Below are positions 15,047 to 23,095 of a stretch of 64,000 nt of DNA, in pieces. Position numbers and translations under genes: made by a program. The DNA comes from JAQBVV01 sp965249205. Its GTDB lineage: Bacteria > Acidobacteriota > Vicinamibacteria > Vicinamibacterales > UBA2999. Below the pieces are notes generated by a model. That model was not told where the DNA came from, did not search any database, and was given only the letters and a program-made list of their open reading frames with translations. The stretch spans positions 203,303 through 267,302 of the forward strand of contig CBDFLL010000003.1 of NCBI GenBank assembly GCA_965249205.1, given 5' to 3'. Every line of letters starts with the position of its first letter. The stretch's first letter is position 1.

Positions 15047-15099
15047 GTAATCGAGGGCAACGTCGGACGCAAACAGCTCCTCAAAAAAAGGTAATTATT

Positions 15100-15129
15100 T
15101 ACTTGTCTAACCAAGGCCCGAGGCGCTAC
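15100..15129 (+). promoter_or_regulatory. Candidate promoter
   Basis: TTGTCT (15100-15105), 18-bp spacer, TACACT (about 15124-15129), 11 bp before the ATG at 15141. It lies in a short A/T-rich gap between divergent genes. Confidence 0.4.
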
Positions 15130-15140
15130 ACTCCCGGCTG

Positions 15141-15524
15141 ATGGCGAAAATTCGGGATCTTGAACGGCGGAGTGAAGCCACGTCCATAGAACCCAATCTG
15201 CTCTCGGCCTCAGCCGGGTTCTATTCGTCGCCCTGGGGTCAGCATCCACGGCTCCAGATTCTCACCGTGGGCGAACTGCTCGGCGGCGGGCGGATCGACA
15301 TGCCGCCGGTGCGCCAGACGAGCGTCACGTACAAGCGAGCGCCGAAGGCGCTGCCGAAGTCGGCAGAGCAGCGCGGGATGTTCGGCCCAGAACGGGGAGA
15401 CTTGACCGCTCGATCCTTACGATGTACCGTGCAGGTATTCGTCCGTGCTGGCTTCTCCGCCAGAATTATCGAAAGGTTCCTCCCCGCTGAAACGGCCCCA
15501 AGGGGGCCAGCCGAAAACGGCTAG
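15141..15524 (+). pseudogene. C-terminal fragment of a DNA methylase/restriction-type protein
   Basis: 127 codons. The middle reads 'SASAGFYSS..GQHPRLQILTVGELLGGGRIDMPP', then 'TYKRAPKA'. In my recollection 'PRLQILTVEELL...MPP...FKRAP' is the extreme C-terminal tail of a family of site-specific DNA methyltransferases/restriction proteins, so the catalytic body is missing here. The last about 40 codons diverge and run into the IS630 end. Interpreted as a remnant, possibly still transcribed from the adjacent promoter. Confidence 0.5.
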
Positions 15525-15551
15525 TACCTCGTCGCAGTGGTTCTGACCGGT

Positions 15552-16685
15552 TCACGCGGCGGCCTTCGCGCGCCTGGCGGGCTGCGGATACACGCGGCCC
15601 ATCTTCGTGCGGGCCCGGTCGACGGTGAACAACCAGTTGATGCCCGCCTGCTCGGCATTGCGCCGCTGCTCCCAGGCAGCGACCTCGGTGACAAGCGTGG
15701 CCTTGTCCGGGATACGCCGATCGAGGCATTGCTGGACCATCACCCCGATCTCGATCTCGACCATGTTGAGCCAGCTGGCGTGTTTCGGCGTGTAGTGGAA
15801 GTCGAGCCGCGTAAGGATCCGTCGGGCCTCAGCGGGTGCGAAGGTCTGATAAAGCGCGGCCGCGGAATGGGTCGACAAGTTGTCCAGCACCACCTGGATT
15901 CGCTCGGCCTCCGGGTAATGCTCGTCCACGAGATCGCGCATGCACTCGGCAAAGTCGACGCACGTCCGGTGGTCAGTGACCTTGGCGTGGCGCCAGGGGC
16001 GGTGCACGTCCACAAACAGGAACACGTTCGCGGTGCCGTTGCGCACGTACTCATAGTCGACCCGTCTGGGCTTCCCCGGCTCGGCCCGGATGGGGACACG
16101 CGCGTCCCCGATTAGTTGTCGGGGCGTTTCATCGAAGCAGACCACCGGTCGCCGGGGGGTCGGCGCCTCGGCGTAGAGTGCGAGGACGTCTTCCATGCGC
16201 GCCACGTACTCGGCGTTGACCGTCGGAATGCACCACCTCTTCTCCCGCCACGGCTTCAGTTTCATGTCGGCCAGCCGGCGTCCCACCGTGGCGCTCGACA
16301 GGGTCTCGTGCGTGGTGAGGCGGACCAATGCGCCGGCCAGCAACTCCAGCGTCCAGTGCGCCCGGCCGGCCGGGGGCGCGGAGCAGGCCACCGCGACCAG
16401 GCGGGCTTCATCGCCGGCGCTGAGCTTCCGCGGTGCACCGGGCCGGGCCGTTTCGATGAGCGCGCGCGTCAAGCCGTCTTCGACGAAATGCTGCTTGGTC
16501 CGATACACCGTCGAGGTGCCGACCCCGATGTCTGCCGCAATCCGTTCGTCGGGGACCTGGGCGTCGGCGGCGAGGAGAATCTGTGCCCGTTTGATCTGGC
16601 GCGCGGCCCGGGTGCCGCCGCGGGTCAGCGCCTGCAGGTGGTGCCGTTCTTCGAGCGTCAGCGTCACGCGATAGCGTATGTTCAT
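15552..16685 (-). CDS. IS630-family transposase
   Basis: 377 aa. The N-terminal HTH ('DERIAADIGVGTSTVYRTKQHF') is followed by the DDE_3 catalytic core: 'VVCFDETPRQL', 'IQVVLDNLSTHS' and 'TPKHASWLNMVEIEIG', which supply the D, D and E. Length is full for an unframeshifted IS630 enzyme. The element ends are only tentative: a GCAGTG-containing stretch at about 15531-15545 and its weak inverted counterpart at about 16710-16720. It cut the upstream methylase fragment. Confidence 0.9.
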   Translation of the reverse strand: MNIRYRVTLTLEERHHLQALTRGGTRAARQIKRAQILLAADAQVPDERIAADIGVGTSTVYRTKQHFVEDGLTRALIETARPGAPRKLSAGDEARLVAVACSAPPAGRAHWTLELLAGALVRLTTHETLSSATVGRRLADMKLKPWREKRWCIPTVNAEYVARMEDVLALYAEAPTPRRPVVCFDETPRQLIGDARVPIRAEPGKPRRVDYEYVRNGTANVFLFVDVHRPWRHAKVTDHRTCVDFAECMRDLVDEHYPEAERIQVVLDNLSTHSAAALYQTFAPAEARRILTRLDFHYTPKHASWLNMVEIEIGVMVQQCLDRRIPDKATLVTEVAAWEQRRNAEQAGINWLFTVDRARTKMGRVYPQPARRAKAAA

Positions 16686-16992
16686 GGATATCTTGGATCA
16701 CACTGCCGATCCCGTGTCCAGTCGTCCGGCCCCACACTTCACGGCGAAGCAAGGCCAGTATCTGGCCTTCATCCACACCTACGCGTTACTCCACCGGGAG
16801 CCGCCGGCCGAAGTCGACTTCCAACGGTTCTTTCAGGTCACTCCCCCCACGGTCCACGGCATGATCGTCGCGCTGGAGCGGCGCGGGCTTATCAGCCGCG
16901 TCCCACGGCAGCCCCGGACGATCAGGCTGTTACTGGCGGCAGATGAGCTACCCCCCCTCCAACCGATCAAAATCACTGAGACGGGGTACTAG
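16678..16992 (+). CDS. LexA/MarR-like winged-helix protein
   Basis: 104 aa from ATG at 16678 (or 16684), head-to-head with the IS630 transposase and overlapping its start by 8 bp. Residues 20-80 ('FTAKQGQYLAFIHTYALLHREPPAE...FFQVTPPTVHGMIVALERRGLISR') are a LexA-type winged helix without the protease domain. It lies 17 bp before the DUF3800 gene and could regulate it. Confidence 0.7.
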   Translation: MFMDILDHTADPVSSRPAPHFTAKQGQYLAFIHTYALLHREPPAEVDFQRFFQVTPPTVHGMIVALERRGLISRVPRQPRTIRLLLAADELPPLQPIKITETGY

Positions 16993-17640
16993 GTGGGGGG
17001 GTCATTTACGTGCCGACCCTACACGCCCATCTTGATGAGTCGGGAGATTTGAACTTCAGCCCATCAGGTAGTCGGTACTATATCTTCGCCGTCGCGTGGA
17101 CATACGAGCCGCAACCGCTCGCCCGCGATCTCACCGGCCTTCGCTTCGGCTATCTCAAGACCGGCGTTGACCTGCGGCGCTTTCACGCGGCCGAGGATCA
17201 GCAGCGCGTACGCGACGCAGTCGTTGCGAAAATTGTCGCACACAGTGAGTGGCACTGGGCATCCCTCGTTGTGGAAAAGCGAAAGGTAAACCCGTCGATT
17301 CGAGACGCGGAACAGTTTTATCCGAAGTTCGCCACGATGGTGCTCCGGTTCGTGCTGAAAGGATGCGTTCGGCAAGGCACAGACCAGGTGCTCGTGTTCA
17401 CCGATGAGATCCCGGTGAAGCGGCGACGCGACGCCGTGAAAGATGCCATCCGTACAGCCTGCCGCACGGTGCTACATCCGCGTATTCGTTTCGGCTGCTA
17501 CCACCATCCGTCTACAAGCAACAACTGGATACAGATCGCGGACTACTGCTGCTGGTCTGTACAGCGGAAGTGGGAACGCGACGATCAGCGCACGTACGCG
17601 CAGCTTCGCGGGCGGATGCAGAAGCAGGAACTAGACGCCT

Positions 17641-18684
17641 CGTGCTTATCCGGTTGTTTCAGCAAGCCACCACCGGTAGTGTATCGGCGTGGCGCGCCCG
17701 TCGTTTCCGAAGAATCTCCGGGAGTTTCAGCGGCAATTTGCGACCGCCGAGGCCTGTCAGGACTACTTGGCGGCGTGCCGCTGGCCGGACGGCTTTGTGT
17801 GTCCCCGGTGCCGGCACGCGCGCGGCTATCGCCTGACCACACACCGGCGCTGGCAATGTGCGGCGTGCCGGTATCAGGTGTCGCTGACCGCCGGGACGAT
17901 TCTCCACAACACGAAGACGCCGCTCCTGGTGTGGTTCTGGGCGGCCTATTTGACGGTTACCGACAAGCGGGGCCTCTCGGCGCTCCTGCTGCAGCGGCAG
18001 TTGGGCCTGCGGCGGTACGAAACGGCGTGGCTGCTGTTGCACAAGCTGCGGCGCGCGATGGTGAACGCGGGGCGGGAGCCCTTGTACGGCGACGTGGAGA
18101 TCGATGACACCTGGGTGGGCGCGCCCCAGGCCGGCCTGCGCGGCAGTCGCCAACTCAAGGGGCGGAAAGCCGCGCTGGTGCTGGTGGCGGTGGAACGACG
18201 CGGGGATCGGTCGGGTCGGGTCCGCATGTCCGTGATCCCGAACTTCAAACAATCGACGATGCTCGCGTTCGTCACTCACCACATTGCGCCGGGGGCGACG
18301 GTCTACACCGACGGGCTGAAAAGTTTCGATGGGCTCCAGGCCGCTGACGTGAGACACGTCGCCCGCCCGCAACCGATCCGGAGCGCCCTGCACAGGGGGG
18401 TGCCCTCCGTCGTGCCTTTGGCCGACCGCGTCATCGGCAATTGCCAACAGTGGTTGATTGGCACGCACCACGGCGTCAGCAAGGCGCAACTACAGGTCTA
18501 CCTCGATGAGTTCGTGTTTCGGCACAATCGGCGGCGGCACCCGATGGCCGCCTTTCAGACCCTGCTGGGCCTGGGGACCGGACGGACGCCCACGCCCGCC
18601 CGACGGATTCGCGGCGCGCAGGACGTGCGCCCCCCAGGCTGATCGCAAGATATAGGGGTTAGCTGAAACAACCGGATAAGCACG
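17641..18684 (+). mobile_element. IS1595-family insertion sequence, copy 1 (1044 bp)
   Basis: Terminal inverted repeats begin CGTGCTTATCCGGTTGTTTC at 17641 and end with the exact complement at 18684 (about 23 bp, perfect). The 8-bp target duplication AGACGCCT flanks both ends (17633-17640 and 18685-18692), as expected for IS1595. Contains one transposase. Copy 2 lies at 55028-56071, same length, opposite strand. Confidence 0.97.
17689..18642 (+). CDS. IS1595-family transposase (copy 1)
   Basis: 317 aa from GTG. An N-terminal zinc ribbon ('CPRCRHARGY...CAACRYQ') is followed by the ISXO2-like DDE domain: 'DVEIDDTWVGAP', 'VYTDGLKSFDGL', and 'VIGNCQQWLIGTHHGVSKAQLQ'. Differs from copy 2 at two residues I can see (Tyr-Arg-Leu versus Tyr-His-Leu early; Val-Tyr-Leu versus Val-Cys-Leu late), so transposition was recent. 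Confidence 0.95.
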   Translation: MARPSFPKNLREFQRQFATAEACQDYLAACRWPDGFVCPRCRHARGYRLTTHRRWQCAACRYQVSLTAGTILHNTKTPLLVWFWAAYLTVTDKRGLSALLLQRQLGLRRYETAWLLLHKLRRAMVNAGREPLYGDVEIDDTWVGAPQAGLRGSRQLKGRKAALVLVAVERRGDRSGRVRMSVIPNFKQSTMLAFVTHHIAPGATVYTDGLKSFDGLQAADVRHVARPQPIRSALHRGVPSVVPLADRVIGNCQQWLIGTHHGVSKAQLQVYLDEFVFRHNRRRHPMAAFQTLLGLGTGRTPTPARRIRGAQDVRPPG

Positions 18685-18736
18685 AGACGCCTTAGCGCGA
18701 GGCACGACGACGTACTATTGAAGAATGGGGGGCGAG

Positions 18737-18892
18737 ATGAAGACACAGGCCATAGAGATTGACGAGGGACAGAGAGCGTTTGACCGGTTCAGAAATGCGG
18801 CTAAGGCGGTCTTATCAGTGCAGAAGCACGAGTTACCAGAACGTCCGTCACGGACGACGCGAAAGAAGAAGGCTGCCAAACCTAGGATCTAG
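18737..18892 (+). CDS. 51-aa small protein downstream of DUF3800
   Basis: ATG at 18737 behind GGGGGGCGAG, 15 bp after the natural end of the DUF3800 gene. 'MKTQAIEIDEGQRAFDRFRNAAKAVLSV' then a very basic tail. Small proteins with this opening are recurrent next to DUF3800 or IS1595 genes. It could be a partner or antitoxin of DUF3800, or a passenger of the following IS1595; sequence alone does not decide. Confidence 0.55.
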   Translation: MKTQAIEIDEGQRAFDRFRNAAKAVLSVQKHELPERPSRTTRKKKAAKPRI

Positions 18893-18899
18893 CAGCCTT
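18869..18899. terminator. Bidirectional hairpin between convergent genes
   Basis: AAGGCTGC (18869-18876) pairs perfectly with GCAGCCTT (18892-18899) across a 15-nt loop, at the 3' end of the small rightward gene and before the leftward transposase stop. T-rich on the + side after the stem (CCGTTT). Modest stem, so partial terminator. Confidence 0.5.
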
Positions 18900-18930
18900 C
18901 CGTTTCCCTCGCCCTTGTCGGCGACGTTCC

Positions 18931-19884
18931 TTAGTGGACAAACGTCTCAGGGGTCTCGCTCACCCCGGTGACCTGATCCCACGTGAGCCGCTTCCCGACG
19001 ACCTGCGAAGCCGCAGTCCTGAAACGGTCAAAGTCGGTGGCGTCCTTCCTGTTGTTGTACCGATACGCCTGCTCGTCTAGATACCGGAACAGGTGGAACG
19101 GTTCCACGCTCACGTAGGTTCCGCTGATGCCGCGCTTGAGTAAGCACCAGAAATTCTCCATCGTGTTCGTGTGAACCTGTCCGTCCACGTACGCGAGGGC
19201 ATGGTCGATGACCTGATGCGCGTACTTCCCGGCGAGTCCGTCGTACGACCGCAGGTCGTCGCTGTAGAGAGCCGAACCCGCCTCGACGTGCTTGTCGATC
19301 TCACGGTGTAGCGTCTTCTTCTTCCGGTCATTAACGACGACAGTTCTGACCTGACCGCCGCGCCTCACGATGCCCATAACGGCAGTCTTGTCCTTGCCGC
19401 CCGTGCCCGTGATGCGGCGCCGTCGCTGCTTAACGTGCATGTTACGAGCCTTCCCGCCAATGAAGGTCTCATCGACTTCCACTTCACCAGACAGCTTGTC
19501 GAACGAGCCGTGATGCAAGGCGAACCGGAGTCTGTGCGCCATAAACCACGCCGACTTCTGCGTGATGTCCAGGTGACGAGCGATCTCCATGCTGCTGATG
19601 CCGTTCTTGCAGTTCACGATCAGCCACAGGGCGACGAGCCACTTGTCCAGGCCGAGCGCCGAATCCTCGAAGATGGTGCCGGTCTTGAGTGAGAACTGCG
19701 GTTTTGGATGCTTGCCGTAGCACTTCCAGCGGCGCACGCTGGCGAGGTACGTCACCTTCTCCGAATCGCAGGTCGGGCACCGTACCGCACCGTCTGGCCA
19801 GCGCAGTTCCGTGAGAAACTGACGGCAGTGCTCAAAATCGGCGAAGTAGAGGATCGCGTCTTGGAGGCTCTTGGGCGACTTCAT
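18931..19884 (-). CDS. IS1595-family transposase (second type)
   Basis: 317 aa, but a different IS1595 subgroup from the 1044-bp element. Zinc ribbon 'CPTCDSEKV...KCYGKHPK', then 'GEVEVDETFIGGKARNMH', 'ALYSDDLRSYDGL', and 'NTMENFWCLLKRGISGTYVSVEPFHLFRYLDEQAYRYNNRK', giving the DDE-type core. A remnant of the same C-terminus occurs at 24990-25125. The likely outer end is GGGTAACTATTGACTTGAC (reverse strand, around 19911-19931); a weak mate lies near 18711. Confidence 0.92.
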   Translation of the reverse strand: MKSPKSLQDAILYFADFEHCRQFLTELRWPDGAVRCPTCDSEKVTYLASVRRWKCYGKHPKPQFSLKTGTIFEDSALGLDKWLVALWLIVNCKNGISSMEIARHLDITQKSAWFMAHRLRFALHHGSFDKLSGEVEVDETFIGGKARNMHVKQRRRRITGTGGKDKTAVMGIVRRGGQVRTVVVNDRKKKTLHREIDKHVEAGSALYSDDLRSYDGLAGKYAHQVIDHALAYVDGQVHTNTMENFWCLLKRGISGTYVSVEPFHLFRYLDEQAYRYNNRKDATDFDRFRTAASQVVGKRLTWDQVTGVSETPETFVH

Positions 19885-19928
19885 GTCCCCAAGAGTACTG
19901 AATCAGGCGCGGTTAGTCAAGTCAATAG

Positions 19929-20117
19929 TTACCCAAAAAAAGCCCAGTTCTTGATTGTTTCGGCGGAGTTCATCCAGCCCATGGCCAAGCCGCGCACGTT
20001 CGCGTACATACCTGGTGTGTTCGCAACGTCGCTGGACCTGCGTATCGTCAGGCAGTTGCCGAGTTGGAACGCAGTGGGACCAGGGTCAATACCTGTGACT
20101 TTGTATGTTCCGGGCAT
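19929..20117 (-). pseudogene. Truncated leftward phage-like gene
   Basis: 62 codons with a good ribosome site (TAAGGAG, 8 bp before the ATG at 20117). 'MPGTYKVTGIDPGPTAFQLGN' looks like a genuine N-terminus. The stop lies exactly where the IS1595 terminal sequence begins, so the original gene was cut by that insertion. Identity unknown. Confidence 0.45.
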
Positions 20118-20189
20118 TGGTTCTACTCCTTACGTAAGTTTCCCCGTCAAGTAGACACTTCACATGCGCCTTCAGCCAAGAAGCTGGAG

Positions 20190-20883
20190 ATGCGCGGTAG
20201 TGGGCTAATGCCGTTGAGTGCCTCGGCGTTGCGCTACGTGGCGCGGCCTGATCCAGGCTCGGGCCTGCGCGATCGCATCATCGCCCTGGCCCATCGCCAC
20301 CGGCGCTATGGCGCCGGCATGATCTATCTGAAACTGCGGCAGGAGGGCCACATCGTCAATCACAAGCGGGTCGACCGGCTGTATACCGAGGCTCGTCTCC
20401 AGGTGAAACGGCGCCGCCGGAAGAAGGTCCCCGTCATCGACCGGCAGCCCCTGCTTCGTCCGCAGCGGCGCAACGAGGTCTGGTCCGCCGACGTCGTCTT
20501 CGATCGCACGGCCGACGGGCGCGTCGTAAAGTGCTGGACGATGGTGGATGACGCGACCCACGAGGCCGTGGCCATCGTGCCGGCTCGCGCCCTCGGCGGG
20601 CTCCCCATTACCCGCGTGCTCGATCACCTGGCGGAGAGCCGCGGCTTGCCGCAGGTCTTGCGTACGGACAACGGCGCCGAATTCTGTGGTCGCACCATGC
20701 TCACCTGGGCGCACCAGCGCGGTCTGACGCTCCGCCTGATCGAGCCGGGCAAGCCAAATCAGAACGCCTCCATTGAGTCGTTCAATGGGCGCTTCCGCGA
20801 TAAGTGCCTCAATGAGCACTGGTTTACGAGCCTGGCCCACGCACGGGCGGTGATCGAAGACTGGCGCCGCGTCAGCGCGCACC
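20190..20883 (+). pseudogene. IS3-family OrfB, truncated at both ends
   Basis: In frame from about 20190, it encodes the IS3 OrfB integrase core: 'RDRIIALAHRHRRYGAGMIYLKL', first catalytic Asp in 'VWSADVVFD', second in 'VLRTDNGAEF', Glu in 'NASIESFNGRFRDKCL'. The N-terminal about 50 aa are missing, and the reading leaves the family after 'VIEDWRRV' at about 20870 where the leftward lysin gene begins. OrfA is absent. Relic. Confidence 0.85.
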
Positions 20884-21393
20884 TCATGGGCTGGCGGCCA
20901 TCCGGGCGAGGATGCGGCCAGGATAGGCGCGGTTCTCGCGGCACGCCCACGTCGCCCGGAGGCAGTGCCGCTCGACGTGGCGCCACCACCGGGCCGGGTT
21001 GCAGCCGGGCCGCTGCCGACACCGGCGCTGCTCGCGCGCGATCCAGCCGGGCCCGCCGTTATAGGCGGCCCAGGCGAACGCCCAGCGGTCGCTGAGCGTG
21101 CCGGCGGACCGGTAGCGCGCCAGCAGCCGCCGCATGTAGACGATCTGGGCGCGGATGGCACAGGCCGGCTCCGTCGGGGGCACCGTGGCGCAGGACGGGT
21201 CGGTCGTGGGCGCCAGGGCCTGCCACGTCTCTGGCGTGAACTGGGTCAGGCCCACGGCGTAGCGGGAGCGGGCCGCAGGCTGCCAGGCCGACTCGACGGT
21301 GATTTGCGCCGCCAACTCCTCGGTCCAGCGTGGCACGCCGGCCCGCTCCACCTCCACCAGCAAGAGCATCCACAAGGCGGCCGGGATGAGCAT
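20884..21393 (-). CDS. Lytic transglycosylase-type phage lysin
   Basis: 169 aa. A hydrophobic N-terminus ('LIPAALWMLLLVEV') precedes an SLT-like domain with 'ITVESAWQPAARS..AVGLTQFTPETW' (catalytic Glu in 'VES') and 'WAFAWAAYNGGPGWI'. It should cleave peptidoglycan glycan strands, and the N-terminal helix could export it. Its 3' end abuts the IS3 relic but the domain looks complete. Pairs with the downstream-oriented membrane protein at 21398. Confidence 0.8.
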   Translation of the reverse strand: MLIPAALWMLLLVEVERAGVPRWTEELAAQITVESAWQPAARSRYAVGLTQFTPETWQALAPTTDPSCATVPPTEPACAIRAQIVYMRRLLARYRSAGTLSDRWAFAWAAYNGGPGWIAREQRRCRQRPGCNPARWWRHVERHCLRATWACRENRAYPGRILARMAASP

Positions 21394-21397
21394 GGCG

Positions 21398-21751
21398 CTA
21401 CGCCCCGCCCCAGGCGACCCCGAGGATCACGGCCGCGAAGACCAGGAACCACCCCAGGATGACCGCCGCGCGCACGCGGTCCTCGCCGGCCGTCGCCCAG
21501 GGGCCCCGGCCGAACATCACGTCCTCGATTTTCAGGAAGGGCAGAAACACCCGGTCGAGCGCCGCGAAGAAGAGCACGGCCAAGGTGAGCGTCACCAGCT
21601 TGCCGCCCAGGGCTTGGAGCACGACGCCGGTCTCGGTCAGGCCTGGCCCCAGCGGCGTGGTGGTCGAGAGAAGCGCCGAGGCGGCCGCGATCATCGCGAC
21701 GCCGGCCAGCGCCAACAGCGCCAGGCCCCACGGGCGGCCGAAGTGCCTCAT
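21398..21751 (-). CDS. Holin-like membrane protein
   Basis: 117 aa with three hydrophobic segments: 'LALLALAGVAMIAAASALL', 'LVTLTLAVLFFAALDRVFL' and 'AAVILGWFLVFAAVILGVA'. It lies directly upstream of the lysin on the reverse strand, 4 bp apart. Topology and context fit a holin; no family signature confirms it. Confidence 0.65.
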   Translation of the reverse strand: MRHFGRPWGLALLALAGVAMIAAASALLSTTTPLGPGLTETGVVLQALGGKLVTLTLAVLFFAALDRVFLPFLKIEDVMFGRGPWATAGEDRVRAAVILGWFLVFAAVILGVAWGGA

Positions 21752-21759
21752 GGCCCGAC

Positions 21760-21800
21760 ATTTCCGATTTGTCTTCCCAAGATGGCCAGATCCTACACCC
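21760..21800. repeat. IS3-type end relic, copy R1
   Basis: ATTTCCGATTTGTCTTCCC followed by AGATGGCCAGATCCTACACCCG. Close relatives lie at 26975-27020 and, inverted, at 48774-48805. All three sit at edges of IS3 remnants or truncated genes. Confidence 0.6.
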
Positions 21801-22083
21801 GCTCAACGTCTCCTGACCGGAATGTTTGTGTCGCCTCAGTCGTAACCTCAAGCCCCCGCCGTGGCGACCTGACTTCCGGCCGCCGCACACGCCACCGGCC
21901 ACATTCCACGGACACCGCTCCCGCAATGCGCCCTGTCTTCACCCCGACGGCCTCGCGTCGCCATCGTCCGTTAGCCGGTCGGCACGGGTAGCGCCTACTA
22001 CCCGATTCCCTTGAGCGCAGGAGGACCCAAGAGGTAGACTAGCGGGCACAACTCAATACGTGTTCGCGCCGGCCGAAGTGGAG

Positions 22084-22123
22084 AAGCCCGGCATCCTGCC
22101 TGACCGCAGGGTGCCGGGCTTTT
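22084..22123 (+). terminator. Rho-independent terminator
   Basis: AAGCCCGGCATCCTGC pairs with GCAGGGTGCCGGGCTT (one bulge) followed by TTTT. It closes a region without rightward genes and precedes the HNH/ParB block. Confidence 0.75.
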
Positions 22124-22153
22124 GTCGTTTGTGGCGCCCCGTGCCGCGCGCGC

Positions 22154-22477
22154 GTGGAGACCAATGGGATGGGATACAGGCAGCTGATCGCGGTGCCAGG
22201 CACGCATGCCTGGCGCGGCCCGGACGGCGCGGGCGACTGGTACCATCCCGGGTCGCCCGTGCTGGCCTACCTGGCCTCCATCCCGCTACCGGGCACCATC
22301 GCCCTCGCTGATCCCGCGCACCCGTTTGTCGAGCGGTACGAACGGGTACTCACGCGGGTGGGTAGTGGTGAGGAATGGAAAGGGGGACTCGATGGCGAAG
22401 TCGACACTCGGGAGGATGCTCTCGCTGCTCTTGCTGCTGTCGGGCGCCGCGTGGGCGCAGGAGCCGGCCCCGTATAA
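22154..22477 (+). pseudogene. Truncated phage hydrolase-like N-terminus
   Basis: 107 codons. The first 65 ('YRQLIAVPGTHAWRGPDGAGDWYHPGSPVLAYLA...DPAHPFVERY') resemble the start of phage alpha/beta-hydrolases with a 'VxGTxAW' opening, like the gene at 47375. There is no nucleophile region; the frame then overlays the next gene's signal peptide. A decayed duplicate of the late-region hydrolase is the simplest reading. Confidence 0.4.
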
Positions 22478-22967
22478 CCGCGGAGACTGGCGGCATTGGG
22501 TAGACCACGACCGGGACTGCCAGGACACGCGCCAGGAGGTTCTGATCGCCGAGGCCGAGGGTGCGCCCGTCATGCAGGCCGGCGGCTGTCGCGTGGCCCG
22601 TGGTGTCTGGATCGACCCTTATACCGGTGAGCGCTTCACCGTTCCGCGACGACTCGACGTCGATCACATGGTCCCACTGGGCTGGGCCCAGGCGCATGGT
22701 GGGGCCACCTGGACCGCTGAGCGGCGTGAACTGTTCGCCAACAGCCTTGAGGACCCCGACCACCTGGTCGCGGTCAGCGCCCGTGCGAACCGACAGAAGG
22801 GTGCGAGAGGTCCGGACGAGTGGGTGCCGTCGCATCAGGCGTCCTGGTGCTGGTACGGACTCGCGTGGTCGCGGATCGTGACCGCGTGGGAGTTCACGCT
22901 ATCGGCCGAAGAGGCGATCGCGATCGTGCGGCTGACGGCGACCTGCAGCGCGGCAGAGGTGAATTGA
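22392..22967 (+). CDS. Secreted HNH nuclease (DUF1524-like)
   Basis: 191 aa from ATG 22392 behind AAGGGGG. A signal peptide ends at 'GAAWAQ' (residue about 20). 'RLDVDHMVPLGWAQAHGG', 'LFANSLEDPDHLVAVSARANRQKGARGPDEW', and 'CWYGLAWSRI' are the DUF1524/GmrSD C-terminal-type HNH pattern (DHxVPL, N-x(n)-N-R-x-K). Export is unusual for a phage gene; it may degrade extracellular DNA. Confidence 0.85.
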   Translation: MAKSTLGRMLSLLLLLSGAAWAQEPAPYNRGDWRHWVDHDRDCQDTRQEVLIAEAEGAPVMQAGGCRVARGVWIDPYTGERFTVPRRLDVDHMVPLGWAQAHGGATWTAERRELFANSLEDPDHLVAVSARANRQKGARGPDEWVPSHQASWCWYGLAWSRIVTAWEFTLSAEEAIAIVRLTATCSAAEVN

Positions 22968-23095
22968 GAAGCGGACCCCGGACGCGGTTGGTCCCCGCGC
23001 CCGAGGCCCTGAGTGACAGTACTCGCTGTCGACGCAGCGTGTTCCATCACCTGGCGAGATCTATCGGTTCGCCAGGGGAGAGGTCCTGCCTGCGG

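Larger units (their letters stand above)
17010..18721 (+). pseudogene. DUF3800 gene split by IS1595
   Basis: GTG at 17010. Opens 'HAHLDESGDLNF', the DUF3800 signature of a putative RNase H-like nuclease often found in mobile or defence regions, and continues through 'VFTDEIPVKRR' and 'IQIADYCCW'. The frame is broken at 17640 by the IS. Removing 17641-18692 (IS plus one 8-bp duplication) rejoins it as '...QKQELDALARGTTTYY' with a stop at 18719-18721, a natural end for the family. The uninterrupted protein would be about 221 aa; the present disrupted form loses its last residues. Confidence 0.85.

Noticed and set aside
15520..16740. Exact ends of the IS630 element
   Set aside because: Only a short GCAGTG similarity between the flanks; no convincing inverted repeats or TA duplication, so I annotate the transposase only.
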